From Anisakis pegreffii (taxonomy: Eukaryota > Nematoda > Chromadorea > Rhabditida > Anisakidae), in the NCBI GenBank assembly GCA_035041965.1, contig JAPYMA010003040.1, positions 1 to 64,000 on the forward strand: 64,000 bases of DNA, given 5' to 3'. The position numbers were made by a program, and so were the translations under genes. Each line of letters starts with the position of its first letter. The first letter of the stretch is position 1. Positions 14,201-28,900 of this stretch are shown in pieces. Below the pieces are notes generated by a model that ran no database searches, had not been told where the DNA came from, and saw only the letters and a list, made by a program, of their open reading frames with translations.

Positions 14201-17200
14201 CCATTTATTTCATTTGCATTTTATGAGGGATGTGTTGCATTGTTCGTATATACATCAACAGACCCTCGTATTTCAAAATCTTTGATTCAACTCGAATTAT
14301 TCATCAAGGTGGTTGCTTGGTATTAGCAGTCTTTTTTTGAACTGATGATGGTGCCTTTGTGTTGAAATCAACAAAAATTCCCCACTGTTGATATAGTTCA
14401 TGTGCCAGCAATTATTTGATAAGTAACAAATTGAGAAGAAAGTTCATCTCAGTAATGGGCAAAAAAATTTGCAAAATTTAACACAGCCATTCGGTGGAGA
14501 ATGAACGGTATTCGCGATAGCTGAGAGGTAGAACACCAGGTCAGAAATTGGTAAGTCGCGAGGGAATGTTTGGCTCGAAACCGAATGGGGGTGTATCGAT
14601 TGTGGAATGGTCTGCGAATGAATGCGTGCATGATTTTTAAGGTCCGTGACGCACTGTATGAAGCTTGGCGTGGAGGACATCTGAAGGCGCAAGTGGATGA
14701 CGATGGCCAGCCGATAACGATACCGCCAATTAAACGTGTGATCGATGAGGAATGTGAACCGTCACCAGCTGATTTACTTGATGTGAGCGAGAAACGACTT
14801 GATCTCATCTGTTGCATCTTATTGATTCTCTACATTCCATCGACTATATTTTTGTTTGTTTGTCAACGTACAGTCACAAATCAAAAATTCATTTAAGAAT
14901 ATACTCAGATCTGTGAACAGTTGATTATTTTAGTTGCCAGTGAGTGTTGAGAAGTGTGTGTCAAGTGAACAGTTAAAAGTGGACGTGCCTGTACCAAGTA
15001 ATAGAAGATACACTCGTGAGCAGATACTCTGTATCGCCGCTAAGGTTGTTACGTTTAGAAGTATTCTGTATTGTTTTGGAATTGATTTAAAGATGTACAA
15101 TTGGTAAATTTTACGGTTTTATTTGTCTTTGTTGAAGTGCATTCTTTCGGTATTTGGCGGCAGCAAAAAAAAAAAGGAAGCACAGAAATGAATGAACGGA
15201 GAAGGGAAATGGAATCAACATGTAATGATTGTGAAGTGATTTTGTTCAGATGGAACTGATACGCAGAAAGAAGGGTGGTTCAGACGAGGCAAGTGATTGG
15301 CTGAATGATGAAGTGCAAATTGCGATCAGCAAACTTGCAATAGCCAAGCGAACGGATCCGTCACCAACGTTCGTTTATTTTACCGTTCTCACACACATAG
15401 CAACTCTTTCGTATTCGCATTCACATGATCGATCTTGTGCACAACAACATTTTGTTCGCCTCTTGAAACAACAACAATAGCAAAACCGATTATTGTTAAT
15501 ACGGTCATAACTTTGAATATTAGTTTTCGTGATTAAGTTGCAATGTTTTGTGGTTTAAAATTTGGTGGTCATTAAGTTTGTTCATGTGCATAATTAGATT
15601 TTGGTATCTTTTCAGTGGAGTGTCGCAGTCACAAATATCTGCATGTGGTGGTGCATCAATATCGAGTTCAATAACAGGTATGCAACTGACGAGAAGGAAC
15701 AATACGCCCGGAGGTGCTACTAGTAATGCATCATCAGCACAGCGTCGTCTCAACTATAGAATCTTGTCCGATATGCCTGATGAGGATTGGGGCATACCCG
15801 ATGTTTGTCTGCAAAAAACTGCTGAGGTTATTCTCTCCTCTAGTTCATGAACTTTAATTGGGTGGACATCTCCATCTGTGAATGAAAATTCATCGTTTTG
15901 CAAGGACGTTTCATTCATCGTTTGTGGTAAAGAGTTCAAAAATATGTGTATGTGTGAGTTGTATGTGCGATAATTTTAGGTCGTATTTATAATGGAACAA
16001 AAGAATAGTCGTAAAGCAGTTGGAATGTTGAAAGTAATGGCTGATGGGAATCGCAATTGGGCCCTGTTCTCGCCTGGTGATTCACGTATGCCACGAATGA
16101 TGATTCCTGCCGATCAGATGCCCGCTGGTTTCTTCGAACGGCCACTTGATTTCAGTAAATTCATATTCGCTGCTCATATGGTGGAATGGCAGGCCACTGC
16201 GCAGTTTGCTAGAGGGTTCGTTGGTTGATGCACTCTGTGCTCCAGTCTGATCTGTCGAAATGATTTTATGCAAAGCTTCCTGGGAGACGTTGAAGAAATA
16301 TTGCAAGAAAAAAAATCTAATATTATTTTGAAATGGTTTATCATTGAATTGGTATTTAATTGGAGTGAAAGGAGAAAGTTATTTTCATACATTTCACATG
16401 AACTAGTCTGATTATGCGGGTGAATGAGTTTCAATTGAGAATTATGATGTTTTGTGGAGCAAACCCGCTGCAAGATCTTATCCCTTGACTCAGTCATTGG
16501 AGTGTTCTTTTTTTTTTTCAGGAAATTATACAAAAGTCTTGGGTTGGCGGGTGATATTGAAGCAGAAACTGAGGGTCTTTTGTTGGCAAACGATATTGAT
16601 ACGCGAGAATTTTCAGCATCGTCACTATCGTCCTTACCCATTTCTGATGGAGTTCAATGGTCCATTGATGAGGTAACCTAGAGAATATGTGCCATTCTCT
16701 CTACGAAATGATTTATTCGCCTTATTTTTCAGTCAAAGTTTATGTAATTTATGAAGCGATCTTACGATTGATATGTAAATGAAGCAGTTAATTGCTTTTT
16801 ATAAAAGTTTTTTTTATAAAAGTCCGTTTAACATAGTTTATTTCTTTGAGTTTCATTAGTGTTTCCGTAAGATCCACTCTTGTATTGATGGGACCTACTC
16901 TGTCTGTTTTTTGTATGCAACAATCCTAGTCGTGAACACGAACACTTTCTTATTTATTCTAATAGTTATTGATGTCATGAGTATGTTTTGATGGATCTCG
17001 ATCCATCATCATTTTAAATTCCATATAAGATTTCTGATTTGTCTTGCTTATCTTATTCGAAACTTATCGCGTAATTGTTGCAGAAAGAATTCAAATATCG
17101 TCGTGATTTTCGCAACGAGACCGTCTTTACAATTGATCCATTATCGGCACGAGACTTGGACGACGCACTCCATCTAAAACCAATTGATGATTGTGATGGT

Positions 17201-20200
17201 GCTGGTAATCCTGGATGGGAGGTGAGAATATTTTCCTGTCCGAGTTCTTATTGTTTGGGTCAACTACGAAAATGATCGAATTCGACGATCTTTTGGAGCG
17301 GGATGAATAAACATGATAACAAGTTGATCTAAAATGCTTTTTGATATCGTAATAAAGCTTTGAAATGATGACCATTAATAATGAGTGAGTTGTAATGAAT
17401 CACTTTCGCAGGTTGGAGTCCACATAGCAGATGTGTCGCACTTCGTTCAAGCTGGTACGGAGCTGGACCATTGGGCTGCCAGTCGAGCAACATCAGTTTA
17501 TCTTGTTCATAAGGTTTGGGTGTTATAAAGTGATTCAAGTTTATGATTTTTGAATATTTCTGAGACTGAGAGCGTTGGTATAATTAATTATTGCAATTGA
17601 GCGATTGATATGCATCTTATATCTTTGAGTGATTTTATGTTCGTTCATTGCATTTTTTAAATATGGTTGACTTAATGGAACTAATGAAATGGAAACTTGC
17701 TGTCTCGAAAATTGTTTCTAAGTAATTCTGTTGGGTTACATTAAACTTTTAGGTGATTCCAATGTTGCCACGAATTCTGTGCGAAGAACTGTGCTCACTG
17801 AACCCGGGTGTAGACCGTTTGACGTTTTCGGTTGTATTCAAAATGAACTATCAAGCTGAAGTGTTCGATCAGTGGTTTGGTCGTTCGATTATACGTTCTT
17901 GTTGCAAATTGGCTTATGAACATGCACAGGTACGCATGATCGCTTTACCTCAGTCGTCTTGTTTATTACATTAGTGTTTTTACTTTTTTAAAACTCATAT
18001 GTTACTGTTTTTACTCATTCTTCTCAACTGATTACATAACCGGAATGGATTTTGTATACTCGCTCAGTGACATGCCTACGTGCCTCATCCTTTTCAACCG
18101 CTAGCCATTAATTTTTGTTTTCATTCGTTTTCACTTGACTGAGAAAGTTGATGTTGTTCTGCTATCTAACAACACTCGAGTCGTTTCAAATTGTTCCAGT
18201 TTATCATCACGTTGTGCTTCGAGTTTGATGCCAGTTTGGCTTGAGAAATAAGTATATGACTTAGTGTGGTTACTGCTTAGACTTTTGAGAATGTTCAGTG
18301 TTGAAAATTGGTAGATTTTGGAAGCAGAACGTTTCTATTAGCGTATTTGGTTGAGTGAATGATTTTTTTCGTGAATGTTGAGAGGCACGATAAATTGAAG
18401 GATATGATCGAGCACGAGGATAAAGAATTCGCTAAAGAAGAACTACCGGAAATATATGATAACAAGAGCGCAGCAGAAATCCAACAAATTGTCGTACGTC
18501 TGAATAAGGTGTTTTTTAATTGAATTCTTTCTTTTTCTTGCGTTTGTTGCAATATGAAAATTGTATCACTGTTTCGTTTCAGCCAAGTAAAATTGCATGT
18601 ATGATTTTATACTATAGCTAAATCACTTTATTTCTAGTCCATATAAAGATAGCATGAGTTGCGTTGGAAATGGTAAAGTAAAATTCTTCATTAGAAAAGT
18701 GAATGGAATCATTGAGGGTAATTTTCAAAAGAGAGTGAGCAGAGTTGTGCATTCAAAATTCTAAATGTATATCGTATGCATTCAAGTATCTTTAATGAGA
18801 CTGGTTTGTAGTTGGCACAACTGCTACGCAAAAATCGTTCGGATCACGGTTCATTGCAGTTGGATCAACCCAAGTTGTGCTTTAGATTAGATGAAACCAG
18901 TGGTCTGCCGATAGCAGTCTCGATTCATGAGGTATAAATTCGAAATTGGTATCAATATAAGACTACTGAAAGAATTGTGATTTCAGTTACTCTTTCATAA
19001 TTATATTATCGATGTTATTACTTCCATTCGTACTGTTCTTAAATAATCTTCATTTCGATCGATTAAGCCAAACGAAGTTACTTGCATGTTCCAAATATTC
19101 TCTGCTTACAGCAAAAAGACGCCAACAAACTTGTCGAGGAATTCATGTTGCTAGCGAATATGGCAGTAGCACGTAAAATTGAGAAAGAATTCCCAAAAAT
19201 AGCACTTCTTCGTCGACATCCTCCACCCAAAGCCAAGGTTATTAGTTTGAACGCTCTATTGAATTATCTGATATTCGTTAGTTCTTTAACTTTATTGACA
19301 TCTTCACTAGAGTATCACAATCTTTTGAGATAATCACTTGTACTTACCTCATTTTAAAGTATGTCACTGTGAAAGATTCCTATATTCATTTACTGGAAGC
19401 TTCCCTTTATTCCTCTAAATACACCGAGTCAAATTCACATGATGATATGCTCTAATAAAGAATGATCATTGAATGTTTCATCTGATAGTGAATCTTAATC
19501 GCATTGTAATGTTTCGACAACATTCATTGTAACGTTTTCAAGATGCTACGAGATATTCTTGAACAGTGTGAACGTATCGGTTTTCCAATTGACGGCTCCA
19601 CAAGCTCCACTATTTCATCTAGTCTGAGGAAATACCAAGGCGATACGGCACTCAAAAGAACCATTATTCAGGTTGTACACTTTGTTTCATTCGGTGTTTC
19701 ATCTTGTGTACTCTTTCATTACGTTTCTTTAGAGCTGGTGTAAATGAAATCTTTTTCTCTGTAATGAACTGAGTGGTTTTACGAAATTTTTGAGAGTGGC
19801 AAATTAGCTATCGCTTTGTTTTATCAGCAAATTAGTGACATTCGTTGTGTATATTTGAGGTGCTGTCGCATCTACTGATGAAAGCAATGCAATTAGCATT
19901 ATATTTCTGTACGGGTACCATGAAATCACGAAGCGATTACGCGCACTATGCTCTGTCCGTACCATTCTACACGCATTTCACGTCACCAATTCGTCGTTAT
20001 CCAGACGTTATGGTATAATTTCATACAGATTTATTTGACTTTTATTTAGTTTATCCATGAAGTTTACCTTGCTTGATTAAGGTTCATCGTTTGTTATCGG
20101 CTGCATTGGGCTATTCACTTCCACCAGCGTTGACCGTCAAAGAGACAGAAGCATTGGCTACTCATTGTAATGACAAAAAGGTGACTGCGGCAGCTGTCTC

Positions 20201-21203
20201 GGATGCGAGTGATGACATGTTCTTTGGAGTTTTTGTTAAGGTATTCTTTGAGCTGTTCTATTGAGGGAGGAGGCGTGGTTGTGAACATTATGTTTATTTT
20301 AACAATTCCGTTGGTGATCTTTTTTGTCACCATCGAATGTCACGTTAGGCGATAACAAACAATTCACTGTGATAAACTGGTCAATTGACTGGAGAGTTCA
20401 GAGGAATGATGCTTATTGCAGCGGTTGGAGACGTTGCGGTTAAGGGAACGTAATTTAACGAGAAGAAGTTCACGATATTTTTGAATGATTTGTTTGCATT
20501 TAAGGAATGTGGTCCACTGACCGAGCGCGCAGTTGTTTTGATGGTTTTTGATGCTGCGTTCGACGTTCTGGTCGTAAAATACGGTGTTGTGAAACGTGTA
20601 TACGTTAACGTTAGTTTGTGAAATCATTCCAGATTTAAAAAGTTCTTTCAGCTAATGCTCACTACGTTATATTACTGACTGCTTGAAGTGAATTATTTCG
20701 ATATGCAGAGAAAATATTTGCAAAATAATCGAGTTCTGTGGGAGAGCTTAAAAAAGCAGTTAAAACGAATGATTATAAAAATAATCGTCTACAAAAATTT
20801 AAAGCGTTTGAAAATGGCCCGTGAACATCGTTTCGTGGAAGGAACCAATCCAACACTTACACTTTATTGGGATTCCCATATTGAGGGATCGAACGCGGTT
20901 ATTGAACAAACAATATCAATTTGTACTATTGTTGATATCGTTCTGTCCGCACTGCCTGAACCAACCAAATATCAGGTTAGCGCGCCGTTCTTCTCATTTT
21001 GACATGATAATCTCCTAGTTTTTGCAATTCATGTCTGTTTTATTTTCGAATGTATGCTTTTGAAACTTTATCACTGTTTGACAAATTTCAAAGTCTTACG
21101 GAAAAATTTTTGTTGATTCAAGGCAACCATTAAAGCGCCAGCTAGTGGGATTGATACGGGTTCGTCACTTTCTGAAGCCATTACGGTTTCGGATCGTTCA
21201 TAA
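11253..21203 (+). CDS. DIS3L2: DIS3-like exonuclease 2 (RNase II family, 3'-5' exoribonuclease)
   Basis: DIS3L2 is a cytoplasmic, exosome-independent exoribonuclease that degrades uridylated RNAs, including pre-let-7 and faulty non-coding RNAs. Twenty-four phase-checked exons: 11253-11384, 11729-12026, 12102-12227, 12594-12779, 13571-13791, 14003-14164, 14642-14782, 14934-15044, 15250-15368, 15616-15826, 15980-16215, 16522-16672, 17084-17221, 17412-17513, 17753-17929, 18401-18508, 18812-18931, 19112-19237, 19543-19671, 19860-20012, 20082-20240, 20505-20609, 20805-20975, 21123-21203; about 1220 aa. Order: low-complexity N-terminal region (1-290), cold-shock domains (about 300-375 and 570-650), RNB domain (about 680-1050), S1-like end. 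The catalytic motif [14 protein letters not shown] keeps Asp716, Asp722, Asp724 and Asp725, so activity is expected. [13 protein letters not shown] and [14 protein letters not shown] are family hallmarks. It is longer than the roughly 850-890 aa of better known orthologs. The ATG follows TTTCAG by 5 nt, suggesting trans-splicing. Nine of 23 acceptors are AAG/GAG. Confidence 0.95.
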
Positions 21204-22911
21204 ACAGTGAACAAATGAAGAAAATATTGGATGTTGTTTCACCGCATGCGTCTATGTTAAGTTGTTTTATACGAGTTCCCAGATTGAAGTTATGATATGT
21301 GTTTCGTGTTATACGTTACGTAATTTTGTCGTTTAATTATTTTTAATGTTTTTTGTTTTCATTGTTACCGTTATTGTTTTGATAATTAGTTATTGTCGTA
21401 ACCCTCCTCAGGAATGGCCTCATCTGTATTCGGGTTTAAAATATGATATTATTAAAGATCAATCGTTTTAGAAGCAACATTCATTAAGCCCTGTGTTCGC
21501 GTCTGCTTATTTGTGTTGTAATTACTTAAATGACATGTTTTATTTCGTTTTTATATCATGATTGTAATACATTTGATTTGAGTTCCAATCATCAGTTAGA
21601 ACACTTAATAACTTTAAGCAACTTTTAAACGATTATTCAAACAAATTTGTATTTAGTGACTGATTCGTTATGCACATTTTTATGTTCCAGTTTTTCGATT
21701 GTATCTCATTACTTTCGTTGATCGAGTGATTGCAGTTGTGATACATAAGCAGTATTTATTTCCGAAGTGCAATTTTATCTTCATTTTGGAGCATCTTATC
21801 AAGAAATGTGGAAAAACTTTCACGTGAAACATGCTTGTTTGTTATTCGAATGCAATAGATTAGAAATTTCTCTGAATCACTGATGAATTATAGTTAGATG
21901 AGAATGACTGATTTGATTGTGAGATGCTTGCGAACGGATTTGGCTAAGATTGCTATCGGATGAGTTCCACTTAGGTCTTTCTGCTTATTATCTCATTTTA
22001 TACCACATATCACTTGCGTCTGTCTGTTGATATTTGAGTCTGGCCTCGTACTTTATCCACATTATTAGTTGTAATTTGTTTCGCCTCCATTCATTGGTTG
22101 TTGTTTTCGCCTCCTCGAATGAGTTCTGAAAATTTTCTTGGGCATTACTTTCAGTGGATTTTTTTGATTGCATTGGATTGCTTCCGTTAGCACTGTACCA
22201 TCATGTTTAATTAATCACTCGAATTCTGTTGTACTTTGAGATTTTAAATCACTAAACATGTGAATATCCATTAATTTATTAATTATCGTCGTTCAACTTC
22301 AATGTTTTAAATGCATCGTGACGTTGATCTTGTATTGGTTTGTTATTTCGTTTGCATTTTTCTCATCTGCACTATTTAATATAAAATCTGTAATTCGTTT
22401 GTTTGTATAATATTTTTATTGTTTTGTTATAAGATTACTTGGGATAATTGTACGTTTTATTGAGTTTTTTTTTGAAAAATAATCTAATAAAATGTTTCAT
22501 TACATCAGTGTTATTGAATCATACGTTCAATTCAATGCAAACAACTAACTGAATCGTCTATTTGAGCTGTTCGCTTCGATCAGCGTGTATACATTCATGT
22601 TCCAAATGAGAACATTTCCGATTCGAGTAACAAAATTCTGGTCATCTTTTTTGTTGAAGTGAAGTTATTTACGTCAAGAAAATTCATAACGTAAGTGCAA
22701 GCAATTGTCACAATTGCTAATTCTGCTCGGAAACAGTGTTTTTCTAATGTTGGTGAAAACAAACCTTGAAAGTTCAGATGTGAATTGAATTGAATTCTGG
22801 ATTTGCGAAGATTGCGTGAATTTTTTCCGGTTTTATTAATTTATGTTGTGAGTTGATGTTTGATAAAAACGAAATGTCCGGATGACCGAGTTTTTGCTTT
22901 TTATAGACGTC
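21204..22911. other. DIS3L2-NEMF intergenic region
   Basis: No gene seen. It should hold the DIS3L2 3' UTR; an AATAAA lies at 22486-22491, which would make that UTR about 1.3 kb. The right end carries TTTATAG just before the NEMF start. Confidence 0.5.
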
Positions 22912-25900
22912 ATGAAGAATCGATTTTCAACAATCGATGTGTTTGCGGTCATTCACGATTTGAAACCATTGCAAGGACTTCGGGTGACGAATGTTTACGA
23001 TGTTGACTCAAAAACCTATCTGATTCGCATGCATATGTGAGCATTTTCAATTTCGAATTTGTTTTGTAGAGTCGAATCTGATTACATTTGGAGGAAACAA
23101 AAACACTCATTTGAAAATTTTCATGAAGCTGATCATCGTGTGACATTTGTTTTAAGTGAGAAGGCACAAATGAGATCAGAGCGATGAAGGTTTACTTGAA
23201 GAGCGATTATGAAGAAGAGATCTTTGGAAAATGACGGTGATCTGATTTGTAATGTCCAACGAATATGCTGCGATCAAGAGAGATGTGTTTTTATGAAACG
23301 GAAGTTGAATCAGTTCACACAGACGATTTTGATAAATTGATGAATTCTTTCAGACCCGATGAAAAATGTTTCATCATGTTCGAATCAGGAATGCGTCTGC
23401 ACAAAAGTGGTTATGAATGGCCGAAAGCACAATTTCCGTCATCGTTCAGTATGAAACTTCGCAAACATATCAAACAGAAACGTCTGGAACACGTTCAACA
23501 GTTGGGCATCGATCGCATAGTTGATCTGCAGTTCGGTAGTGATGAACGTGCATCGCATGTGATCATTGAGTTGTACGATCGTGGTAATGTGTTATTAACA
23601 GATCATCAGTATACAATCCTGAATGTGCTACGACCGCGTACCGATAAAGACACTGATGTTCGATTCTCGGTTAAGCAGACGTATCCAATCGCGAATGCAC
23701 GACAGTGCTCTATGCAACCGTCAACAGACGATTTATGGAATATGCTCAAGAATGGCAAGAAAGGCGATTCACTAAGAAGAGCACTCGCACCACTCACGCA
23801 TTATGGCCCGGCACTTATCGAGCATTCGTTGCGTTCAGTTGGCATTCCGAATAATGCACAGGTACAATGATTCGCTTTGTTGTTGTTCTTGGAATCGTAT
23901 TTGCTCATTTTTTGAATGATTTCTCAACGATTACTACGCAACAAATGGTTCTGTGATTTGCATTATGCTCACGAAAACTTTGTTTGATTGGGCGAAATAA
24001 TTTCACCTTTCAATTTTCCAGTATCGGAAGATTGATTCAGAACGCTACGTTCAGCTTAGATCCGCACTGGATTCAGAGCTGAGCAAAAGGCCGAAGACGC
24101 TCAAAACATTTTCTTTTTCAATCATCCAACCAGTCGCGCTCATCTTCCACAATTCCCATTTCACTTAAAATTAAATATCATTTCTCTGCTAACGTTAGTA
24201 TTGAATTATTTTCGATTGTTTTTGCTGACAAATTTCAGATCGGTATTCATCTGTCAGATAACCAAGATGATATCGAGAAACTGATAGACGCATTGAAGTT
24301 AGCTGAACAAATTTTCGAAGAAATCAGGACGAAACCTTCGCATGGCTTTATCACATTCAAAAATGATTTACGCTCTGATGGCGTGCCAATTGAAAGTTAT
24401 CAAGTGAGTTTTTATGTGCTCGTATTAGATGAGTCGTTACTCTATTTTTGATCAAAATAATACATGTTGCTTTGTTACTTTTTGAGGTTAACTTTTAGTG
24501 TTTAGGAATTCCATCCTTATCTTTTCGCACAGTTCGAAGCGAGTAATCATCGAGAGTATGCAACATTTTCGGAATGCGTCGACGAATACTTCTCAAAATT
24601 GGAATCGCAAAAAGCTGATCAGCGGGCGTTGAACGCTGAACGAGATGCATATAAGAAACTTGAGAACGTTAAGCGTGATCAACAGGTTATTTATTTAATT
24701 TATTACTGCTATAATATTATGTCTTACGATCAGTTTATTCTTGCTATTCAAGTTATGCATTAACGATCACGGAATGCAATACTGATTGTGAGTTTCATTT
24801 GAAAATGTTTCATTTGAGTTTTGACAAAACGATCTGAATTAGTTATATGAGCAAATAGTCGTCGTAACGAATAGGAATAATGATGGATAGCAGTTAATTG
24901 TGACGGTCGTACAACAAATTGCGGAGAAGTTTGATTGAGTTGTCCTTAAAGGAGCGCATAGAGTCACTGGAAATGGCGCAAGCAGAGAAACGAGAGATGG
25001 CCGAATTGATTGTATTGAACAATGAACTCGTTGATAAAGCCCTTCTCATCATTCGATCAGCTATTGCTAATCAAGTACGCTAGTTTGTTATTCGTTTCAC
25101 CTTTCAGCACGTATTGTCTTTATTCCTTCGTGGCCATTATTATTACTAAATTTTTGTTTCTAACGTTATTTTTTACGATATTATTTGTCATAAATTGTCA
25201 TGAACGCTGAATATTTTGGAATTGTGACATAAGAGTTTTTTAGTAGATTAACAAGGTCGCTTTTTTATTGCGAATTGTTGAGTTTGCTAACAACAGGACA
25301 GCGAGCGAAAGTTTTGGTTTTTTGTAATTGAATTGAGTCGGGGTGAAATACAGTAAATGATGTTAAAATTTTTTATTTATTTATTTACTCAGCTGTTATT
25401 TTACGTTTCGTACATAAGCGTCTTCAAGATCACTCCAGTTATCACTATTATCACAGTTTACTGCTCTTCTCATCCGTGTTTGGCCAGCTATTTTGCAAGT
25501 ATTGTCTCGCCATCTCATTTTCGGTCGACCCCAACTTCTTTTTCCGATTCTAGGTTGCCATTCTAGGTGCATCTCTTCGCCCAGTTGTTATTGTACATTG
25601 TTGCAATTTTTCTTGCCCACTTAATTTTCCTTTCTCATGCACATTTTACAAAGTCTTTAACTTTCGTTACCCCTCTCAACCTTTCATTCGATTTATTGTC
25701 TCGTAGTTTCACCCCTACTATCGACCTCTCCATCTTTTTTGGGCTGCTCCCATCATATTTTCCATTCTATTTGTCACAGTTCATGTTTCTGATCCGTATA
25801 GTACCGCGGAAAGGACACATTCATTATACAGACGTGGTTTCAAAGCCATCCGACCCTCGTATCGGTGAAAAATTCTTTATTTTTGTAAAACGATTTCCAT

Positions 25901-28900
25901 CCAATTTTTATCCTTCTTCTCATTTCGGTTTCCCCATCTCTTTTCATTGATATGAGCTAGCCGAGGTATATGAACTCGTTGACTTCTTCATCGATATTTC
26001 CATCAATAATGAGCGGTGATTTGATTATACGGTTTGTCATGATCTTTGTTTTGGTGACATTAATCTTTAGTTCAGTTTTGCTACTTTCCCGATGTGGTAA
26101 TGACCCGACGTTGATCACGGCGCGTTTTCGTTGTTTTCAACTTGATCGGTAGATTGTTTTTTTGCAATCGCAAGGCAACCCAAATTTACATTTCTCCGCA
26201 TAAAGCTGATTTTTATCGGTAGCGTTGTGCTGGTAGTAAGTTGTTACTAATTTGTACCTATGTGTGGATATTAATTGTTGTAGATGAGTTGGGAGATGAT
26301 TGAAGAGATGCGTGTGAAAGCGTGTGAAGCGGGTGACCCTGTTGCGTCTTCAATTGTTGGTTTAAATCTGAATTCAAACGAAATGATTCTATCGCTTCGG
26401 GATCCGTATTATGACGAATCGACTCCTAAAAAGGTTACTTCGCGTTCACAATTGTTGTGAATTGTATCGTCGTATTGTGAGATGAATAATTAAAGCTATT
26501 TTGTTATGAACGAAGAAATAAGAGAGCGGTTGAACAAATCAGTTGCATTTTCCGAGCAAGCTATTGATTCCAAACCTCATTCATGAATCTTCTGTACTTT
26601 GCAGGTACCAATCGATATATCGTTGTCGGCTCATCAGAATTCGCGTAAATTTCATTCAGAAAAAAAGGCTGCATTCGAGAAAGAGCAAAAAACAATCTCG
26701 TCCTCATCGAAAGCATTGAAGTCAGCACAACTGAAAACCAAGGAAACGCTCGCTACAGTAAATTGCTCGTTTATCTGAAGATTTGATCACTTTCGTTGCG
26801 GAAATTCTAAATCATTGAGATTCTACTTTATCAGATTATTCCTGTTGATGAAAGTATATGATGAGGTCTAACAATAAGGTATTTAAATATCCTTACCCTG
26901 AGAAATTTCTCATGAATTTTGCACGTTATAAAATTTACAAGCAAAATTCCAGGTTCTTCCCGAAGAATGTGTCTCTTTTCTTCCTCTCAAATGAAGTAAA
27001 ATTGATGACTTTTGTAGGCTAGACATGTATAAATCTCAATAACTCATATTTCCGTATAAGTGACTGATTTTGAAATAATATTCAATTAAGGTACGAGCTA
27101 AAGCTGATGTGGTTAAATCGCGTCGACAAATGTGGTTTGAGAAATTCTTTTGGTTTGTTACTTCAGAGCACTACCTTGTTATTGCTGGCCGTGACGCGCA
27201 GCAAAACGAACTACTCGTTAAACGGTAATCGTTTTGTTCGATCTATCGTTTTTATACTGCTTTTTTAACTTATATATTCCATATTTAAATTTTTCTCTTT
27301 GGCTTCAAAAAATTGAACAGTGTAATATATTACTTCGACACCGTTTTTCTGCGCAATTAATGTAGCCTATTACTGGTATTATTATCGACTTAGTAGGTCG
27401 TATTTCCGTGGACGTTTTCATTGCAGTTTTGTAAATTTTTCGTTCCTCTTATGGCTTGCTGCTTATGGTGCAGTGGGATTGTTAATGAATTAGATGATTG
27501 TATTTGTTAACCATTTTGTAAGAAACTTATTTGAATCTATTTTGATTGAAGTTGGACGTGACTACGCTTGTGTATTTGAGTGTCTTTTAAGAACATCTTT
27601 TCAAAAGGAATATTTTAAGATACTTACGGCCAGGCGACATATATGTGCATGCAGATGTTCGTGGTGCATCATCAGTAATAATTCGAAATAAAGTGAATGG
27701 AGGTGAAATACCGCCGAAGACATTAAATGAAGCCGGTTCAATGGCTGTTTGCTATTCATCCGCATGGGATGCTAAAGTAATCGCGTCAGCTTGGTGGGTC
27801 TATCATCATCAGGTGAGGTGTTCTTTCGCTATCATCTATTCATTCCATCGGATGAGGAATTCTAACATTGGCCCATCTTATTATCAACTACTAATACATG
27901 ATGTAATTGATTGCGCGCAAGGGTTATTCATTATCCGAGATTGGTGATTTTGATCGTCTTTATTTTCATTCAGGTTTCGCGCACCGCACCAACAGGTGAA
28001 TATCTAACACCTGGTAGTTTTATGATTCGCGGAAAAAAGAATTTCTTACCGTCGTGTCAACTGCAAATGGGATTTGGTCTGATGTTCAAACTTGATGAAG
28101 ATTCTCTTGAACGGCATCTGAGCGAACGTAAGGCAGTGAATAGTGAATTGGTTGACGATAGTGACAGTAAGGATAAATCTATACTGAATGAAGCAACGAC
28201 ACATATGAATCAGTTGGAATTAGAAAATGAAGTTGATATTGAGCTGGATGGTGGGAGTGATTCCGAAGGTGACGAACGCAATTCTGAACTGATTGAACCT
28301 GAGCTTGATGAGCAATTCCCTGACGTTCAGGTTACTTATCTTTTTATTTGAGAAGTTTATTACAATTCGCAGTCATTCTATTATATAATTTTGATTTCTT
28401 TCATGCAGTTAGAAATTATCAATTTTGAATTGTTATTTGATTTGTTTTTTCTTAGTTGGTAGTCTTTCGATTGTTAACTACCATTATGTAGCATTTTTTT
28501 GACAGCTCAGTACTCGTGAAATGAGAATTGTGTGATATGAGAAGAGAACAAATGAACATGAAAATCGTTTACTGTTTTCAACTACACTTATTATCATTAA
28601 TCAGATGGAATGAACTGTTCATTTTATCACAAGTAACTAATTAATAACCGATATTATATGAAGTAATCGTTCGCAGTTGGTAATTGTTGCGAGGAATGAA
28701 CTTTGAAAAATCATATCAATTTCTTTTTTTGTGATTATGAAATTTGTATCATTGTAGAGCAGAGAGTGATAAAAATGAATTTATAGGTAAGTTTGAGCGG
28801 TATTGTGAACGCGAATGGTAGCGCTAAAGAAGAGGAGGAATATTCCATAATTCAATTAGGACCGACTATTGATAGAAACCGAGCAGAAAAAGAGCGTGAG

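Noticed and set aside
24022..24120. Apparent extra NEMF exon after TTCCAG (reads [14 protein letters not shown])
   Set aside because: The flanking exons join directly in phase 0 and match the family without it, and no good donor closes it in frame.
25022..26152. Chain of hydrophobic plus-strand frames in NEMF intron 5
   Set aside because: Most of the chain (25371-26110) is the antisense of the RTE relic; the coding signal there is on the minus strand. The first frame (from 25022) overlaps NEMF exon 5 in another frame.
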